Below, piece after piece: positions 41,364-53,785 of a stretch of DNA of 64,000 nucleotides. The DNA comes from Hylemonella gracilis (GTDB lineage: Bacteria; Pseudomonadota; Gammaproteobacteria; Burkholderiales; Burkholderiaceae_C). A model generated the notes under the pieces. That model had not been told where the DNA came from. It searched no databases and worked only from the letters and a program-made list of their open reading frames with translations. The position numbers and the translations under genes were made by a program. Within the stretch, counting starts at the first letter, position 1. Every line of letters begins with the position of its first letter. The DNA lies in the NCBI RefSeq assembly GCF_004328645.1, contig NZ_CP031395.1, positions 707,501-771,500 of the forward strand, in the 5' to 3' direction.

Positions 41364-42716
41364 ATGACCATGACCCACCATCCCGCTTTGGGCCGCCTTC
41401 TGATCGCGTTCGTGCTCTTCGCTCTGCTGACCGGGGCCGCGCATGCGCAGCGCGCTTCCAGCTCGCCACCCGATGTGCGCTCCGCCGACTACATCGTCGC
41501 GGTGATCAATTCCGAACCCATCACCAACGCGCAGGTGAATGCGGAAGTCACACGCGCGCTGCGGCAATTTGCCGCTCAGCGCAGGCCAGCGCCGGAAGGA
41601 CAGGCCTTGCGACGCCAGTTGTTGGACCAACTCATCAACGAACGCGCCCAGCTGCAACTCGCACGCGAGATGGGCCTGAAGATCGATGAACCTTCGGTGG
41701 ATCAGGCCGAGCAGAACGTTGCCCGCCAGAACCAACTGACTGTGGCACAGCTGCGTCAGCAGGTGCAGCAGCAGGACGGCATGACGCCGCAGACCTTGCG
41801 CAGCCGCTTGAAGGATCAGCTGCTTCTGACACGCCTGCGCGAGCGTGAGGTGGATGCTCGCGTGCGCGTCAGCGACGCCGATGTCGAGCAGTACCTGGCC
41901 GAACAACTGCAACGCAACAGCAACCCTGCAAGCCAGCTCATCAATATCGCGCACATCCTCGTGGCCGTGTCCGAGGACGCCAGCGAAGCCCGTCAGGCTG
42001 AACTGCAGCGCAAGGCCGATCAGGTCGCGCGACGCGCGCGCGAAAAGGGCGCGGACTTTGCCGCCCTGGCGCGGGAGCTCTCGGACGCCGGTGACCGAGC
42101 CAACGGGGGCCAACTCGGCTTGCGCGCGGGTGATCGTTATCCCGCCTTGTTCACGAACGCCGTGCGCACGCTGGCGGTCGGCGAGGTCAGCGAGCCTGTG
42201 CGCTCAGGAGCGGGTTTCCACGTGCTGAAGCTGATCGAGCGTCGCCAACCCGCGCTGCCACCCCAAACGGTGACGCAGAGTCGGGCGAGGCACATCCTGC
42301 TGATTCCCGGCGCGCAGTTGAGTGAGGCGCAGGCGCGCGACAAGCTCAATGATTTCCGTCGTCGCATCCAGGCGGGAGAGACGGATTTCGCCACGCTGGC
42401 GCGGCAGAACTCGCAGGACGGCAGTGCCGTGCAGGGCGGTGACCTGGGTTGGGCCAACCCAGGCATGTACGTCCCGGAATTCGAAAGCGTGATGAACCAG
42501 CTTGCGCCGGGCCAGATCAGCGATCCCCTGATCTCGCGCTTTGGTGTTCATCTGATCCAGCTGCTGGAGCGGCGGCAGGCCACCCTGAACGAACGTGAGC
42601 AGCGTGAGCTGATCCGCAACATGCTGCGTGAGCGCAAGATGGCCGAGGCCTATGACAATTGGGTGCGTGACACCCGGGCGCGGGCCTATGTGGAACTGCG
42701 CGAGGCGCCGCAGTGA
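41364..42716 (+). CDS. surA: Periplasmic chaperone/peptidyl-prolyl isomerase SurA
   Basis: A 450-residue periplasmic folding factor for outer membrane proteins. A signal peptide ([17 protein letters not shown]) is followed by an N-terminal chaperone domain ([19 protein letters not shown]) and two parvulin domains, [10 protein letters not shown] and [11 protein letters not shown], and a C-terminal helix. It follows lptD by four bases. The start at 41364 has the signal peptide right after it. The next gene is rsmA; pdxA, often between them, is missing. Confidence 0.96.
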   Translation: MTMTHHPALGRLLIAFVLFALLTGAAHAQRASSSPPDVRSADYIVAVINSEPITNAQVNAEVTRALRQFAAQRRPAPEGQALRRQLLDQLINERAQLQLAREMGLKIDEPSVDQAEQNVARQNQLTVAQLRQQVQQQDGMTPQTLRSRLKDQLLLTRLREREVDARVRVSDADVEQYLAEQLQRNSNPASQLINIAHILVAVSEDASEARQAELQRKADQVARRAREKGADFAALARELSDAGDRANGGQLGLRAGDRYPALFTNAVRTLAVGEVSEPVRSGAGFHVLKLIERRQPALPPQTVTQSRARHILLIPGAQLSEAQARDKLNDFRRRIQAGETDFATLARQNSQDGSAVQGGDLGWANPGMYVPEFESVMNQLAPGQISDPLISRFGVHLIQLLERRQATLNEREQRELIRNMLRERKMAEAYDNWVRDTRARAYVELREAPQ

Positions 42717-42762
42717 ACGAGGCAGCGAATTCACCGCTTCGTGCGCCGATGGATGTGCAGCG

Positions 42763-43518
42763 ATGAAACACATACCGCGCAAACGCTTTGGCCAGCATTT
42801 TCTGGCTGACGAGGGCGTCATCGATGCCATCGTGCGTACCATCGCGCCTCAGCCAGGCCAGGCCATGGTGGAGATCGGGCCGGGCCTGGCGGCCATGACG
42901 CAGCCTTTGGTGGAACGACTGGGGCGCTTGACGGTCATCGAACTGGACCGAGATCTGGCCGCGCGGCTGCGCAACCATCCTCAGCTGGACGTTATTGAGT
43001 CCGACGTGCTCAAGGTGGATTTCACGGCACTGGCCGGCGGCCGGCACCGGCTCCGCGTGGTCGGCAACCTGCCCTACAACATCTCGACCCCCATTCTTTT
43101 CCATCTGCTGGCACATGTCGATGCCGTGGAGGATCAGCATTTCATGCTGCAGAAGGAGGTTGTGGACCGCATGGTGGCCCGGCCTTCCACGGCCGACTAC
43201 GGCCGTCTGAGCGTGATGCTGCAATGGCGTTATGAGATGGAGGATGTGCTGTTCGTCCCACCCGAGAGCTTCGACCCACCGCCGCGCGTCGACAGCGCCG
43301 TGGTCCGCATGGTGCCCCATGCCGCGGCCGCACCCGTGGATGTGCGACGACTCGAAGAAATCGTGCAGGTTGCTTTCAGCCAGCGTCGCAAATTGCTGCG
43401 CCACACGCTGGGCCGCTGGCTAGAGGAAAAAGGACACCGGGGTGACTTCGATGTTCAGCGCCGTGCCGAAGAAGTGCCGGTGGTTGAATACGTCACCCTC
43501 GCGCAGGCACTGTCTTGA
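42763..43518 (+). CDS. rsmA: 16S rRNA dimethyladenosine transferase RsmA (KsgA)
   Basis: A 251-residue enzyme that dimethylates A1518 and A1519 of 16S rRNA. It begins [18 protein letters not shown], with SAM motif [14 protein letters not shown] and the target-binding [10 protein letters not shown]; the late [10 protein letters not shown] matches the family end. It follows surA by 46 bases. After it the 3' flank holds a GC-rich dyad without a T run. Confidence 0.97.
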   Translation: MKHIPRKRFGQHFLADEGVIDAIVRTIAPQPGQAMVEIGPGLAAMTQPLVERLGRLTVIELDRDLAARLRNHPQLDVIESDVLKVDFTALAGGRHRLRVVGNLPYNISTPILFHLLAHVDAVEDQHFMLQKEVVDRMVARPSTADYGRLSVMLQWRYEMEDVLFVPPESFDPPPRVDSAVVRMVPHAAAAPVDVRRLEEIVQVAFSQRRKLLRHTLGRWLEEKGHRGDFDVQRRAEEVPVVEYVTLAQALS

Positions 43519-43633
43519 TCGGAGTACTTCCGAAACCGGTCTTGCCAGATCGCAGACCAGTGAATGCGACCCCTGCCACCGAACATCGATGTTCAGGGGT
43601 GAAGCGGCGTAGCCGCTCAGGCGCCGCTACGCT
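43519..43633. other. Gap after rsmA with dyad symmetry
   Basis: The stretch between rsmA and the small ORF holds a short hairpin (AGCGGC and GCCGCT around 43601-43615) and a partly inverted copy of GAAGCG/CGCTTC around it. No T run follows, so it is not a normal intrinsic terminator. I see no gene in the first 115 bases. Confidence 0.4.
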
Positions 43634-43858
43634 TCACGCTGCGGCTTGCCAGTAACTCGCGTTGAAGGGGCTGCTCATGCGCAGCGCCAGGGGCGAGACG
43701 TCCACCAGTTTGTCGGTTGGCATTCTCTCGCCGCTGTCATCGTCGACGGTCTCGGCAACCATGAGCTGTGCATGTTCGCCGCCGTTTTCAGCCTCGTTCG
43801 CCCGTTCCGCTTGGCTGTTGCTTTGCGCAGAACGGGCTACAGAAAAGAATAGAAACAC
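43634..43858 (-). CDS. Small hypothetical ORF downstream of barstar
   Basis: Seventy-four codons from a GTG at 43858, overlapping the barstar stop by 22 bases. The C-terminal half has strong third-position GC and a protein-like composition (acidic VAETVDDDSGE, then DKLVDVSPLALRMSSPFNAS), unlike the shadows around it. An ATG at 43762 would give 42 residues. No known family is recognised. It could be a third gene of the RNase-barstar unit or a remnant. Confidence 0.4.
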   Translation of the reverse strand: MFLFFSVARSAQSNSQAERANEAENGGEHAQLMVAETVDDDSGERMPTDKLVDVSPLALRMSSPFNASYWQAAA

Positions 43859-44238
43859 CGGAAAGGCACCTTCCGATCACCCCAGTAATCGGCGGCGTCG
43901 CGGAAGATGTCCAGGAGCTGCTCGCGCGCTTCCTTGTCGAACTTGGCGTTGGCGGGAATGTGCTCCAGCACGGCGATGAAGCCTGGCTGCGGGCCGGACT
44001 TGTGCAGCGGATCGGTCAGCACGTCGTAGAGTGCGTCGAAATTCTTGCCCACGTGGGTGGGCAGGATGAACTGCTGGGCGATCAGATCCAGCACATCCTG
44101 TTTGGACTGTGCCTGCGCCAGATTGGCGTAGAGGAAATGATGGCCAAGGGCCTGGGCCGCCTCTTGCAGATCCGGCACCCGGAAAGCGCGGATCGACTGG
44201 ACGATGTTGGTTCTAACGGTACGAAGTGGCGTATCCAT
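43837..44238 (-). CDS. Barstar-family ribonuclease inhibitor
   Basis: A 133-residue protein starting MDTPLRTVRTN. The centre shows the barstar pattern: VLDLIAQQFILPTHVGKNFDALYDVLTD, with the N-F-DALYD helix that contacts the RNase active site. It lies 31 bases after a barnase-like RNase gene on the same strand, so it is the cognate inhibitor by context. It is cytoplasmic (no signal peptide), consistent with guarding against intracellular RNase. Confidence 0.9.
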   Translation of the reverse strand: MDTPLRTVRTNIVQSIRAFRVPDLQEAAQALGHHFLYANLAQAQSKQDVLDLIAQQFILPTHVGKNFDALYDVLTDPLHKSGPQPGFIAVLEHIPANAKFDKEAREQLLDIFRDAADYWGDRKVPFRCFYSFL

Positions 44239-44269
44239 CTCCGCTTCACTTTCTTGTTGAAAAACGGTT

Positions 44270-44677
44270 TTACGGCGCGATCCGGCGGAAACTGGCGTAG
44301 TGATCGGCGGTGTAATAACAGGCGTCGGGCGAGCGACGGACATTGCCCCCGCACACGATACGGTGCGTGCCACGATGGGACAGGCCCGGCGTGGGAACGG
44401 TGTATTCACGGTAATAACCGCGTGGATGGGCCGGGAGCAAGCGCTCTCGATTGCCAAACACCGTGCCATCTTTCTCGTATGGAAACGGACCGCCTTGAAG
44501 AATCAGGCGGTAGGTTTCTGCGCCCTGGGGCGGCAGACTGGCCAACGAAACGGTGGCCGAATCAGCCTTGGCGGGATTCGCGGGACGAGGCGCTGGAGCC
44601 TCGGCACCCAAGGGCAGGCAAACCAGCCAAGACAACAAGCCAGTAAGCACCAACTTGCCGACGAGGCCGCGCACCAT
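44270..44677 (-). CDS. Secreted guanyl-specific RNase (barnase/RNase Sa type)
   Basis: A 135-residue protein with a signal peptide (residues about 1-25) and a low-complexity Ala/Pro linker. The catalytic domain shows VFGNRERLLP, YYREYTVPTPG (catalytic Glu), HRGTHRIVCGG (Arg) and TADHYASFRRI (His), the RNase N1/T1 arrangement of RNase Sa and barnase. Extra cysteines (CGG and ACYY) may form a disulfide. The downstream barstar gene protects the producer; the pair could act as a secreted nuclease, in nutrient scavenging or in competition. Confidence 0.92.
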   Translation of the reverse strand: MVRGLVGKLVLTGLLSWLVCLPLGAEAPAPRPANPAKADSATVSLASLPPQGAETYRLILQGGPFPYEKDGTVFGNRERLLPAHPRGYYREYTVPTPGLSHRGTHRIVCGGNVRRSPDACYYTADHYASFRRIAP

Positions 44678-44748
44678 AAGACTAAGCTGTTATGACGACC
44701 GGGTTCACCCGGAAGATTCCAAGCCCGAAAGTGTCGCCGATCTGGGTG

Positions 44749-44785
44749 AAAAAAGCAAGGGCCTGCCTAATGATTAGGCAGGCCC
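44749..44785 (-). terminator. Intrinsic terminator of maeB
   Basis: A perfect 12-base stem (GGGCCTGCCTAA and TTAGGCAGGCCC) with a 3-base loop, followed on the minus strand by four bases and a run of six T. It is 68 bases after the maeB stop and separates it from the RNase gene. Confidence 0.92.
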
Positions 44786-44853
44786 GAGGGGGATTGGGCG
44801 CTCAGAGGTACCGAGAAAAAGCGCCAGACCGCCCGGTTTCAGCGATTGCTGAG

Positions 44854-47163
<2,310 letters not shown>

Positions 47164-47388
47164 GGAATCTCCTGCAGCAAATCAATTGCCCGTGGATGAT
47201 GCGACCGCGTAATGCATCCTGATGCACTGTCGGCGCCCGGGCAAAAGAGGTTTGCTCTTTTTGGGGGAGTTGGATTGTATGCCCCGGCACGGTGCGGGCT
47301 CGGCAGCTGTGGCGCGAATGCCTCAGCGCTGGGCGGGAGTCTTGACTGCGGCGCGGTGGCCTGTTTCGACGACCCCAATCGCACGAAC

Positions 47389-47643
47389 TCAGGGTGCGGG
47401 CGCAGGCGACACCTGGGTCAGACGCTGGCGAGGAGACCGGCGTTCCCAGACCTTTTCGTGGAAAAAGAAGGCCACCGCCTGAACCGTGGGTTCCAGCAGG
47501 CTCAGGGTGAAAGCCATGAACAGATTACCTGTCACGGCGTAAGCCACTGCCGCAGCCACGACGATGTGCATCACGTAGTAGCTGGCGGTTTTCTTGAGTA
47601 GGGGCAAATTGGTGCGGGCAAAGCGGGTCATGGCAAATCTCAT
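47389..47643 (-). CDS. DUF2061 membrane protein
   Basis: An 84-residue protein with hydrophobic segments SYYVMHIVVAAAVAYAVTG and FMAFTLSLLEPTVQAVAFFFHEKVW, the typical DUF2061 two-helix layout with the EPxxxxxxYFxHE-like end. The function is unknown. A second ATG at 47631 is possible. It lies in a 637-base interval between maeB and pepP in which the remaining sequence shows no other gene. Confidence 0.85.
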   Translation of the reverse strand: MRFAMTRFARTNLPLLKKTASYYVMHIVVAAAVAYAVTGNLFMAFTLSLLEPTVQAVAFFFHEKVWERRSPRQRLTQVSPAPAP

Positions 47644-47755
47644 GAATTTCGACTATCAAAGCGGATTAATGATAGTCAATGCGACCTGCCTGACGGATTA
47701 CTTTTGTCTAATCAGAGGATAGTGAAAACGGCGCGATGCGCCTCCGTCCTGCTTG

Positions 47756-47788
47756 AGTGACCCCAGACCGGAAAGGCCTGGGGTCACT
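47756..47788 (-). repeat. Hairpin after pepP
   Basis: AGTGACCCCAG and CTGGGGTCACT form an 11-base stem with an 11-base loop, 13 bases past the pepP stop. There is no T run, so it may be an RNA-stabilising hairpin or a weak terminator. Confidence 0.4.
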
Positions 47789-47800
47789 GGGCGGGCGCTT

Positions 47801-49237
47801 TCAGGCCCGCATCAGCGCCTCGATCTCGTCCGCCTTGACTGGCACGCCCCGGGTGATCAGTTCGCAGTCGCTCTCGGTGACGAAGGCGTCGTCCTCGATG
47901 CGGATGCCGAGGTTCCAGAACGATTCCGGCACGTCCTCTGCGGGGCGCACGTAGAGGCCGGGTTCCAGCGTCAGGCACATGCCGGGGCGCAGGATGCGGC
48001 TGGGCCGGTCCTTGATGATTTCCCCGGACAGCGCATCCTTGCGCTCGCTGGTCCGGCCGAGCTCGGTGGGTTCCACATAGCTGCCGCAGTCGTGCACGTC
48101 CATGCCCAGCCAATGGCTGGTGCGGTGCATGTAGAAGCGGAAGTAGGCACGGCTGGCGATGACGTCGTCCACGGTGCCGCACTTGTCGCGGCTGAGCAAG
48201 CCCAGGTCCAGCAGGCCTTGCGACAACACGCGCACCACGGCTTCGTGCGGGTCATTGAAGCGCGCGCCGGCCCGGGTCACCGCCACGGCCGCATCCTGGG
48301 AAGTCAGCACCAGATCGTAGAGCGCGCGCTGAGGCCCGCTGAATCTTCCGTTGGCAGGGAAGGTGCGCGTGATGTCGCTGGCATAACCATCCAGCTCGCA
48401 GCCCGCGTCGATCAGGACCAGATCGCCATCGCGCACGGGCGCGGCATCAGCCCGGTAGTGCAGCACGCAGGCGTTGGCGCCGGCGGCGACGATGGAACCA
48501 TAGGCCGGATACTGCGAGCCCCCAAGGCGAAACTCATGCAGCAGCTCGGCGTCCAGGTGGTATTCGCGCAGGTTCTGGCCCTCGCGCAGCATGCGGGCAG
48601 AGCGCTGCATGGCGCGGATGTGCGCGCGGCCGCTGATGGCCGAGGCGCGGCGCATCACGTCTTGCTCGTACTCGTCCTTGACGAGGCGCATCTCATCCAA
48701 GAGCGCGCACAGGTCGCGCTGGGCTTCCGGACAGAGCGCGCCGTAGCGCACGCGGGCGCGCACGGCCTTGAGCCAGCCGTCGACGCGGGCTTCCAGCCCG
48801 GCGTGGGTGGCGAAGGGGTACCAGACCGTGGCCTGGTTCTCAAGCAGCTTGGGGAGGCGCTGCTCCAATTCGGTGACCGAATGGGCCGCGTCCACGCCCA
48901 GCGCCAGTGGGGCCGCCTCCGGACCGAGGCGGATGCCGTCCCAGATCTCGCGTTCCAGGTCCTTGGGCTGGCAGAACAGCGTGGTGCGGCCGGTGCCGTC
49001 GATGAGCAGCCAGGCGTTGGGTTCCGCGAAGCCGATGAGGTAGTGGAAGTAGCTGTCGAAGCGGAACAGGTAGTCGCTGTCGCGGTTGCGCATGCGCTCG
49101 GGCGCCGTGGGGATGATGGCGATCGCGTCCGGCCCTCCCAACAGCGTCATCTGCGCCGCCAGCCGCGCGCGGCGTTGCGCGTACTGAGCGAGGGGGGCTG
49201 GCGTGAGCCAGGCGGAATGCTTCAGCGGGGCGTTCAT
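47801..49237 (-). CDS. pepP: Xaa-Pro aminopeptidase PepP
   Basis: A 478-residue M24 metallopeptidase that removes N-terminal residues before proline. The two-metal site is built from LIDAGCELDGYASDITRTFP, HRTSHWLGMDVHDCG, CLTLEPGLYV and GIRIEDDAFV. The N-terminal creatinase-like domain starts [19 protein letters not shown]. The longer open frame upstream belongs to the murU region. Its ATG overlaps the murU stop (ATGA), so translation is coupled. Confidence 0.96.
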   Translation of the reverse strand: MNAPLKHSAWLTPAPLAQYAQRRARLAAQMTLLGGPDAIAIIPTAPERMRNRDSDYLFRFDSYFHYLIGFAEPNAWLLIDGTGRTTLFCQPKDLEREIWDGIRLGPEAAPLALGVDAAHSVTELEQRLPKLLENQATVWYPFATHAGLEARVDGWLKAVRARVRYGALCPEAQRDLCALLDEMRLVKDEYEQDVMRRASAISGRAHIRAMQRSARMLREGQNLREYHLDAELLHEFRLGGSQYPAYGSIVAAGANACVLHYRADAAPVRDGDLVLIDAGCELDGYASDITRTFPANGRFSGPQRALYDLVLTSQDAAVAVTRAGARFNDPHEAVVRVLSQGLLDLGLLSRDKCGTVDDVIASRAYFRFYMHRTSHWLGMDVHDCGSYVEPTELGRTSERKDALSGEIIKDRPSRILRPGMCLTLEPGLYVRPAEDVPESFWNLGIRIEDDAFVTESDCELITRGVPVKADEIEALMRA

Positions 49238-50040
49238 GGCGATGGCGTCTCGGTGGTCTGGGGATGCGTGGCGTTGAGCTCGCGCAAGCGTTCGGGTGTG
49301 CCGACATCGGTCCAGGGCCCGTTGTACAGCTCGGCGCTCACGGCGGCATTGTCCATCGCCGCGCGCAGCATCGGTGCCAGTGGGGCTTTGACGCCCGCCG
49401 GGTTGCCGGGCGGGAGGGTGTCCACGGACTGGACAAAGGGCGCGGTGAAGAATCCACGCCGATACAGACCGATGGTGCTGTAGGTATAGGTGTGCGTGTT
49501 CTCTCGAAGCGCGGCGGGAACGTTCAGTGCCAGCCCGTCCGGGCTCAGCCCGAAGTCCCCCAGGGGGTTGTGGGGCGGGTTGGGCACCAGCCAGAGGTGC
49601 GCCAGTTTGTTGCCCTGGGCGAAGCGCCGAAGGGCCGCCGCGCTGAACGTGAATCCGGGGGTGTACACATCGCCGGCCACGACCCAGAAGACCTCGGCCA
49701 GACGTGGTAAGGCGCGCACGATGCCGCCGGCCGTCTCCAGGGCCGCGCCGAAATCCCGGCCTTCTTCGGAGTAGGCGATGCGCAGGGCCTGCCCATCGCT
49801 GGTGCGGGGCGCGGCACCGAAATGGGCGGGGATTTGCTCGCCCAGCCAGGCTGTGTTGATGACCAGGTCCGTGCATCCGCCTGCGGCCAGGGCGTCCACA
49901 TGCCATTGCAGCAGGGGGCGGCCCTGGACCTGAAGCAGGGGTTTGGGCGTGGTGTCAGTCCAGGGGCGCATGCGTTCGCCGCGGCCGGCGGCCAGGATCA
50001 GGGCGTGCGCGCGATCAGAGGTGTCAAGCATGCGCTTCAT
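49234..50040 (-). CDS. murU: N-acetylmuramate 1-phosphate uridylyltransferase MurU-like
   Basis: A 268-residue nucleotidyltransferase with the N-terminal [26 protein letters not shown] motif, WVVAGDVYT and [10 protein letters not shown]. In Pseudomonas MurU makes UDP-MurNAc from MurNAc 1-phosphate in the AmgK recycling route. Other ATG candidates lie at 50031. The kinase partner amgK is in this window at 37721-38845, but murU here is coupled to pepP. Assignment as MurU instead of a generic sugar nucleotidyltransferase is helped by the presence of amgK. Confidence 0.85.
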   Translation of the reverse strand: MKRMLDTSDRAHALILAAGRGERMRPWTDTTPKPLLQVQGRPLLQWHVDALAAGGCTDLVINTAWLGEQIPAHFGAAPRTSDGQALRIAYSEEGRDFGAALETAGGIVRALPRLAEVFWVVAGDVYTPGFTFSAAALRRFAQGNKLAHLWLVPNPPHNPLGDFGLSPDGLALNVPAALRENTHTYTYSTIGLYRRGFFTAPFVQSVDTLPPGNPAGVKAPLAPMLRAAMDNAAVSAELYNGPWTDVGTPERLRELNATHPQTTETPSP

Positions 50041-50164
50041 TCTGGCATGCGGCGCCCGTGGGGGCAGCACGCGGGACGGGGTCGAGGCGCATGCCGGGAC
50101 GCCCGGTAAAATGCCGGGTTTCCCCGCCCTCTTCACCCGCGCTGAATTCCGGAGTCGCCTCGAC

Positions 50165-53238
<3,074 letters not shown>

Positions 53239-53252
53239 ACGGAGTTGTGACC

Positions 53253-53765
53253 ATGAAAGGCTGGGCGTCCCTGCTGCTGTCCACCACGCTCGCCAGTGCG
53301 GCCGGGGCGCAGGAGATTGCCGTCCAGTCCCGGGTTCCGTCCGTGACGGCCTTGCCGGCCAAGCAGGCTTGGCAGCCCTTTGATCCCTGCTTCACAGCGG
53401 CGGCCGAGCGTTTCAGGGTGGATAAGCACATGCTGATCGCCATCGCCAAGACCGAGTCTGCCTTTGACCCGGACGCGGTGGGTCCGACCAATGCCGACGG
53501 TACCCATGATGTCGGCCTGATGCAGATCAACACCCGCTGGTTGCCCCAGCTGGCCGAAATGGGCATCCACCGCGAAAAGCTCAAGGGCGCCTGCACCAAC
53601 ATCTATGTCGGCGCCTGGATTTTGTCCAACAAAATCCGCCAGCACGGCACGCTCTGGAAGGCGGTGGGCGCCTACAACGCCATCGCGCCCGCCAAGCGGG
53701 CCAGTTACATCGCCAAGGTGCAACGTAACTACGCGCGGGTGCGCGCCCTGCTGCTCAAGGGCTGA
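53253..53765 (+). CDS. Lytic transglycosylase, SLT domain
   Basis: A 170-residue exported protein with a signal peptide (ending about residue 20) and a lysozyme-like fold: catalytic Glu in IAKTESAFDPDAV, then DVGLMQINTRWLPQL, and AVGAYNAI. It cleaves the MurNAc-GlcNAc bond. It is of the short IagB/PilT-like type that trims peptidoglycan for envelope machines, but no such machine is nearby. A ribosome site (GGAG) precedes the start. It converges on topB. Confidence 0.9.
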   Translation: MKGWASLLLSTTLASAAGAQEIAVQSRVPSVTALPAKQAWQPFDPCFTAAAERFRVDKHMLIAIAKTESAFDPDAVGPTNADGTHDVGLMQINTRWLPQLAEMGIHREKLKGACTNIYVGAWILSNKIRQHGTLWKAVGAYNAIAPAKRASYIAKVQRNYARVRALLLKG

Positions 53766-53785
53766 CCCGCGCGTCTGGGCACCTC

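Noticed and set aside
42215..42232. CACGTG in surA as another parS site
   Set aside because: The flanks do not match parS (GTTTCCACGTGCTGAA); only the six central bases agree.
43580..43640. GC-rich dyad after rsmA as a terminator
   Set aside because: No T run on either strand and mismatched outer arms.
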